NCBI GenBank assembly: GCA_035293805.1
Contig: DATGMD010000044.1
Location: forward strand, 223,461-287,460
Direction of reading: 5' to 3'
Source: JAJPHF01 sp035293805
Lineage (GTDB): Bacteria; Chloroflexota; UBA6077; JAJPHF01
Length of the DNA stretch: 64,000 bases
Numbering within the stretch: the stretch's first letter is position 1; every line of letters begins with the position of its first letter. The notes beneath the pieces are model-generated. The model saw only the letters and a program-made list of their open reading frames with translations, did no database searches and was not told the DNA's origin. The position numbers and the translations under genes are program-made. Shown here one piece after another: positions 60,075 to 64,000 of this stretch.

Positions 60075-61253
60075 CTATTGCTTGGCGAGGATGCGCGCCA
60101 GCTCGCGCTCGTACTTCGCCGACTCGTCGGCGTACTTGCTCATCTGCACCATGCCGTCCTCGCCCATGAGCCGGTTGCCCTGGTCGAGCAGCGGCTTGAT
60201 GAGCGCCGCCGTGCCCGAGCCCGGCAGCAGGTCCAGGTCCAGGAAGTCGGCCTGGTACGACAGGCGCTGCCCCTCCTCGGTCAGCATGAACAGCGCGAAC
60301 AGCGTGGCCGTGTTCGGGTGCGCCGAGCCCTTCGGCACCGCGAACGTGTAGTAGCTGGCGTGGATCGCGTCCGCGGGGATGACGAAGCCGATTGGCTTCC
60401 CGTCGGCGTGCTGCTGCTGATCGACGTTCACGCCGCAGTTCAGCGCGTGCAGCAGGAACTCGCCGCTCAGGATGCGCTCGTACTCGCCGCAGCGGATGAG
60501 CCCGCCCACCTGGTCGGCAAGCTGCTGCACGTAGGCCGTCGTGGCGTCGCCGCCCCACTCGTTCGAGAGCGCCAGGCGGTAGAACCCCGCGGCATAGGGC
60601 GTCGAGGCGACCAGCCCCTTCCACCTCGGGTCGAGCACGTCCTTCAGCGTGCGCGGCACGTCGCTCGCCGGCACGAGCTGCTCGTTGTACGTGATCCCCG
60701 GGAACCAGGTGCCGTAGGCCACCGCTACGTTCTTCTCGGCCACGGCCTCGGCGGGGATGCGCGGGTCAAGCGCACGCCAATCGACCGGCTGTAGGACGTC
60801 GGCCGCGAGCATCATCGCGATGTGCTCGTCGGAGCCGTGGTACAGGTCGGTGGAAGGGGGCTTGCCCGCCTGCGCCTCCTGAATGAGGCGCGCGGCCATC
60901 TGCGGCATCGAGGGGCCGACCGTGCGGTTGATGCGCGTGTTCAGGCCGTAGTAGGCGTTGAATGCCTGCACGATCTCCGGCAGCGCGTCGCCGCCGTGGA
61001 AAAAGCTTGAGCTCCAGATGACGTTCAGCTCCCCCTCGCCGCGGGCGCCGTCGATCAGCTGCTGCACCGCCGCGTTGTGCATGGGCGCCGCCTGGCTCGC
61101 GCTGGCAGCCGGGGCCGCGGCGGCGGCTGGCGCCGGGGCGCCACTGCCCGCCGGCGGGACGCCGCTGGCACGCTGGGCGCCGCCCGCGCAGCTCACGAGC
61201 GCGAGACAGAGGATCGCCGCGATGCGGGCCTGGTGCGTGCCCCTGGGCCTCAT
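60075..61253 (-). CDS. Iron/extracellular family-1-type ABC substrate-binding lipoprotein
   Basis: A 392-residue paralogue of the 6749/20845/30315 products. The lipobox is LVSC (C22). Shared blocks include LIDGARGEGELNV, NAYYGLNTRIN, QEAQAGKPPSTDLYHG, QPVDWRALDP, LKDVLDPRWKGLVASTPYA and CGEYERILSGEF. It lies 45 bp downstream of the Rieske gene 61299-62450 and repeats the cassette order seen at 22091/20845. GGGAGGGC precedes the ATG. Confidence 0.88.
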   Translation of the reverse strand: MRPRGTHQARIAAILCLALVSCAGGAQRASGVPPAGSGAPAPAAAAAPAASASQAAPMHNAAVQQLIDGARGEGELNVIWSSSFFHGGDALPEIVQAFNAYYGLNTRINRTVGPSMPQMAARLIQEAQAGKPPSTDLYHGSDEHIAMMLAADVLQPVDWRALDPRIPAEAVAEKNVAVAYGTWFPGITYNEQLVPASDVPRTLKDVLDPRWKGLVASTPYAAGFYRLALSNEWGGDATTAYVQQLADQVGGLIRCGEYERILSGEFLLHALNCGVNVDQQQHADGKPIGFVIPADAIHASYYTFAVPKGSAHPNTATLFALFMLTEEGQRLSYQADFLDLDLLPGSGTAALIKPLLDQGNRLMGEDGMVQMSKYADESAKYERELARILAKQ

Positions 61254-61298
61254 GCTGCCCTCCCGCTTCTCGTGTGAGCCTCCGAGTCCGGCAGCCCA

Positions 61299-62450
61299 TC
61301 ACACCCCGCTCGTGGTCTCCAGCCGTTCGGGGTAGACCCACTGCCGCAGCGGCCGCCCCTCGGCCAGCGCTCGCAGCTCGCGCTCCCACAGCTTGCGGAC
61401 GAGGATCACGCCGACGTCGGAACGACCGAGCCGCTCGTGCTGGCGGTCGGCGATGGCTCCTTGCCCGACCTGCGCCACGGTGTCCTGCACGTTGAGAAGA
61501 GACGGATAATCCGCGAGGTCGTGGACGCGCAACTCGCCTCGTAGGATCCGCGCCGCCACCTCGTCCACCGACGGCACGTCGGGCGGCGGTACCTCGCGGC
61601 GCCGGCGGTACGCCTCGGCCTCCGCGCCCGTCACGTGCACGAGTTGGGCGGTGAACGTGGCGTGCGTCTGGTCGTCGACGGGCACGCGCCAGGAGACGTA
61701 ATCGCGCCAATCGCTGTGGGGCGCTTCGGCCGGCGGCGGGATCTTGATGCGCAGGATGTTCGGCATCTCGACGTGCGTCACGCGCACCGGCTGGCCGGGC
61801 CGATGGCCGTACTGCACCAGCCCATACTCCGTCTCCTCGACCTCGACGCGCGGCACGACCGGCAGACCATGCGTGTCGTGGTGCACGAACGCCAGATGCA
61901 CCTCGTCGGGGCCGTTCTCGATGTTCTGAAAGTAGTTGCAGGGGCGGTAGTAGACCTCCGTCTCCAGCACGCCGTCGTCTTCGAGCACGCGGTGGCGTGG
62001 TAACGGCGGCGCCTCGCCGTCACCGAGGTAAGCAAATATGAGCCCGATGTACTCCTGCGCCGGGTAGCTCTTGATCCGGACTTTGGGCGGGAAGGAGGGG
62101 TCTTCGGCGGGCATCTCGACGCACTGGCCGGCAGCGTCGTATTTCCAGCCGTGGTAGAAGCAGCGAATACAATCGCCCTCCACCCAGCCGGTCGAGAGCT
62201 GCGTCCCCCGGTGCGCGCAGCGGAACGCCACCACGTGGGGCGTGCCGCCCTCGCCGCGGTAGAGCGTGAAGTCCTCGCCCATAATGTGGATCGGCTTGGC
62301 ATGGCCGGGCGGGAGGTCGATCGCGCGGTAGACGGGCTGCCAGAACCGCCGCAGGTACTCGCCGGCCAGTGTGCCAGGGCCCGCGTGGGCGAAGTCGGTG
62401 TAGTCCGACTGGCTATAATGCCCGGTCGTCGTGCCGTTCAGCATGACCAT
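61299..62450 (-). CDS. Rieske non-heme iron oxygenase of the SBP-paired subfamily
   Basis: The 383-residue product has Rieske ligands C78-x-H80 and C97-x2-H100, and iron ligands D182, H185 and H190 (DEVHLAFVH). Either the ATG at 62450 or the one six bases later may start it; GGGAGGGG lies in front of both. It shares RRFWQPVYRAIDLPPGHAKP with the subfamily but has Glu in place of Arg before YLRRFW. It is the first gene of a probable Rieske-SBP-M24 run and is divergent from an NMT1-type SBP at 62651. Confidence 0.92.
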   Translation of the reverse strand: MVMLNGTTTGHYSQSDYTDFAHAGPGTLAGEYLRRFWQPVYRAIDLPPGHAKPIHIMGEDFTLYRGEGGTPHVVAFRCAHRGTQLSTGWVEGDCIRCFYHGWKYDAAGQCVEMPAEDPSFPPKVRIKSYPAQEYIGLIFAYLGDGEAPPLPRHRVLEDDGVLETEVYYRPCNYFQNIENGPDEVHLAFVHHDTHGLPVVPRVEVEETEYGLVQYGHRPGQPVRVTHVEMPNILRIKIPPPAEAPHSDWRDYVSWRVPVDDQTHATFTAQLVHVTGAEAEAYRRRREVPPPDVPSVDEVAARILRGELRVHDLADYPSLLNVQDTVAQVGQGAIADRQHERLGRSDVGVILVRKLWERELRALAEGRPLRQWVYPERLETTSGV

Positions 62451-62579
62451 CCTGCCCCTCCCAGCCCATCACGGACTCGCTGCCCCCATATGCCGGACCT
62501 CAGACGGACCATACGATGGCACACCCACCTGACAGCGTCAAGGGCACTCGGCGACAGTAGGGCTCTTCGGTCATCGGTG

Positions 62580-62609
62580 CTGGCCCGGAGCGGGCCACGG
62601 GAGTATGAT
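62580..62609 (+). promoter_or_regulatory. Possible promoter of the SBP gene at 62651
   Basis: TATGAT at 62604-62609 with CTGGCC (62580-62585) 18 nt upstream; the -35 is weak. It lies in the divergent gap with the Rieske gene. Confidence 0.35.
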
Positions 62610-62650
62610 CGTCCCGAGCGAGTCCGGCTAGGAGAGGGAAGGGAGCCTGC

Positions 62651-63757
62651 ATGACTACGCTGTCGGCGTGGCGCCTGTTCCTGCTTGCCAACCTGGTGCT
62701 TACGCTCGCCTGCACGGGCGGCAGCCCGCCGGTCCAGCCCACGCGCGGGCCGGCGGCCGTGGCGCCGACGAATGCACCCGCCGCGTCCGCCGCGCCGTCT
62801 GCAGCGCCGGCCGCGAGCGCCCAGACTGCACCCGCGCGCCCGGCCAGCACGACTACCGTTGCCGTTGCGCTGCCCGTGCCGTCGCAGTCGTTCTTTCCGA
62901 TCTATCTGGCGCGCGAGAAGGGCTACTACGCGGAAGAGGGGATCGACGCGGACATCCAGGTCGTCGCGCCCCAGCTTGGCGTGCAGGGTGTCGTGGCGGG
63001 CAACTACGGCTTCTCCGGCGCGGTCTCGCAGGCGGCCATCGCGGGGCTGACCGGCGCGCCCGTGCGGGTGGTGTTCAACACGCACAGCATCACCTGGTGG
63101 CTCATGGCGAACCAGGCCTCGGGCGTGCGCGCGATCAACGATCTCAAAGGGAAGACCATCGGCATCGAGGGCCCCGGCACGCTCAGCGCCACCTTCACCC
63201 GTGTGCTCTTGAGCAAGCACGGCCTGAACCCCGACGCCGACGTGCAGTACGCCAGCCTGGGCCCCGTGCCCAACTGGCTGCAAGGCGCCATCGGCGGGGC
63301 CGTGGATGCGGCGATCGCCGGGGACGTGGACCTGCGGCTGCTCGGCGAGGGGCAGGGGCTGACGGAGGTCGCTTGGTACGGCGATGACGTGCGAGGCTCG
63401 CTGATCGGCCTGGCCACGAGCGAAAGCATGCTGCGCGGCAACGCCGACCTCACGCGTCGCTTCCTGCGGGCGGTGACCCGCGCGCTGGGCAGCTACCGCG
63501 CGAACAAGGATGAGACGGTAGCGCTGGCCGCGCGGGTGCTCGACCAGCCCGCGGACTTCGTCGCCCGGGCGTACGATCTCAGTGCATCCCTGCTGCTCAA
63601 CCCGCCGATGCTTACGCCCGAGGTGCAGCGCGAGTTCCTCGACCTGGCCAAGGAGACGCTGAGCATCGACCGCGCCGTGGACCCCAGCGAGGTCTTCGAC
63701 TACGGCATCACGCGGCAGGTCGTGCAGGAAGTGGGGGCACCGCCGGCGAGCCCCTGA
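62651..63757 (+). CDS. ABC substrate-binding lipoprotein, NMT1/SsuA type
   Basis: A 368-residue lipoprotein with lipobox TLAC (C21), an Ala/Pro linker to about 70, then FFPIYLAREKGYYAEEGIDADI, VAGNYGFSGAVSQAAIAGL, an inter-lobe LKGKTIGIEGPGTLSATF and a helix RRFLRAVTRALGSYR near residue 275. It is the most canonical NMT1 protein here and lacks the RGVRDY helix common to the others. Divergent from a Rieske cassette. Confidence 0.87.
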   Translation: MTTLSAWRLFLLANLVLTLACTGGSPPVQPTRGPAAVAPTNAPAASAAPSAAPAASAQTAPARPASTTTVAVALPVPSQSFFPIYLAREKGYYAEEGIDADIQVVAPQLGVQGVVAGNYGFSGAVSQAAIAGLTGAPVRVVFNTHSITWWLMANQASGVRAINDLKGKTIGIEGPGTLSATFTRVLLSKHGLNPDADVQYASLGPVPNWLQGAIGGAVDAAIAGDVDLRLLGEGQGLTEVAWYGDDVRGSLIGLATSESMLRGNADLTRRFLRAVTRALGSYRANKDETVALAARVLDQPADFVARAYDLSASLLLNPPMLTPEVQREFLDLAKETLSIDRAVDPSEVFDYGITRQVVQEVGAPPASP

Positions 63758-63774
63758 TGGCCCGCACGGCCGAA

Positions 63775-64000
63775 TTAAGCGGGGTGGCGCCCCACGTAGA
63801 ACCCCTCGTCATCGGGCGGCAGGTCGTAGCCCGAGGCCTGGAGGCCCTGGCGCAGCGCGCGCATCTGGTTGGGCAGCAGCCGCATCTGCGGCATCGGCAG
63901 CAGCCCCCCGTTGAACCCGTGCAGCCAGTTCAGGTACTTCCAGCCGTTGCGGTGGATCAGGTTCGCGCCCGCGAAGCTCGCGTGGAAAGCGCCCTTCGCG
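63775..64000 (-). CDS. Dihydrodipicolinate synthase (DapA) family protein, C-terminal fragment at window edge
   Basis: The last 75 codons read, on the minus strand, AKGAFHASFAGANLIHRNGW and continue to WLHGFNGGLLPMPQMRL, QMRALRQGLQASGYD and a TAA stop at 63775-63777. The GFNGG-x-MPQMRL stretch followed by an LRQGL helix is typical of the C-terminal helices of DapA/N-acetylneuraminate-lyase aldolases. In aromatic catabolism relatives act on pyruvate-containing intermediates. The active-site lysine lies outside the window. Confidence 0.7.
   Translation of the reverse strand, partial: AKGAFHASFAGANLIHRNGWKYLNWLHGFNGGLLPMPQMRLLPNQMRALRQGLQASGYDLPPDDEGFYVGRHPA

Noticed and set aside
1..64000. CRISPR arrays, tRNA or rRNA genes, insertion sequences, integrases, toxin-antitoxin or phage genes
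   Set aside because: No regularly spaced repeats, cloverleaf-like sequence, transposase DDE pattern or phage structural gene was seen on reading both strands. The repeats found are few and local.

Overview
This is a 64-kb, very GC-rich (about 70% by eye), gene-dense bacterial segment given over almost entirely to uptake and oxidation of small organic, probably aromatic, compounds. I see no rRNA, tRNA, CRISPR array, transposase or phage gene. The Ala/Pro-rich lipoprotein linkers, near-canonical sigma70-type promoters (TTGnnn, 17-nt spacer, TAnnnT), an F420-type nitroreductase homologue and the extreme paralogue expansion suit a soil or subsurface Chloroflexota lineage (for example SAR202-like). 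Rokubacteria, Tectomicrobia or another environmental phylum cannot be excluded; no phylogenetic marker gene is present.

Three gene classes dominate. (1) Ten Rieske non-heme iron oxygenases: 1758-3017, 8098-9360, 13222-14430, 15618-17093, 22091-23254, 35311-36468, 48426-49787, 51828-52985, 54398-55564 and 61299-62450. All have intact Rieske and D-x2-H-x4-H iron ligands. (2) Fifteen ABC substrate-binding proteins: eight NMT1/SsuA type, six iron/extracellular-family-1 type and one TrpX type. A sixteenth protein of the same fold is the phthalate-decarboxylase-like product of 691-1701. The window has only one ABC ATPase and two permeases for all of these. (3) Aromatic ring-cleavage and downstream enzymes: a BphC-like and a XylE-like vicinal-oxygen-chelate dioxygenase, a LigAB pair, a second LigB-like protein, two meta-cleavage-product hydrolases, a homogentisate-dioxygenase-like bicupin, and amidohydrolases.

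Layout. 1-6.7 kb: SBP, Pht5-like decarboxylase, Rieske, SBP, M24-like protein and MetE-like zinc protein. 6.7-12.7 kb: SBP/Rieske divergent pair, ornithine-cyclodeaminase-like protein, bicupin and the only recognisable regulator (XRE type). 13.2-20.8 kb: Rieske plus BphC-like, a Rieske-hydrolase-SBP operon, a degraded acyl-CoA-dehydrogenase fragment and LigAB. 20.8-31.5 kb: Rieske/SBP cassette, truncated amidohydrolase, isochorismatase-like protein, SBPs and an M24-like protein. 31.5-36.5 kb: a minus-strand operon of Rieske, secreted alpha/beta-hydrolase, amidohydrolase and SBP. 36.6-41.6 kb: amidohydrolase, SBP, SnoaL-like protein, an internally deleted hydrolase pseudogene and an F420-type reductase. 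41.7-57.1 kb: LigB-like protein, hydrolase, a complete iron-type ABC importer (SBP, ATPase, permease), a second permease interleaved with Rieske and SBP genes, a XylE-like dioxygenase and a [2Fe-2S] protein. 57.5-64 kb: M20 and M24 hydrolases, another SBP/Rieske cassette, an SBP and the end of a DapA-family gene.

The strongest system-level signal is a repeated cassette: one Rieske subfamily (N-terminal RYLRRFWQPV, then STGWVEGDCIRCFYHGW) sits next to an iron-type SBP at four loci. I infer a duplicated sense/capture-and-oxidise module whose members have diverged in specificity while sharing transport and electron-transfer partners encoded elsewhere. Phthalate-like chemistry is suggested, not proven, by Pht5-like plus Pht3-like neighbours and by LigAB.
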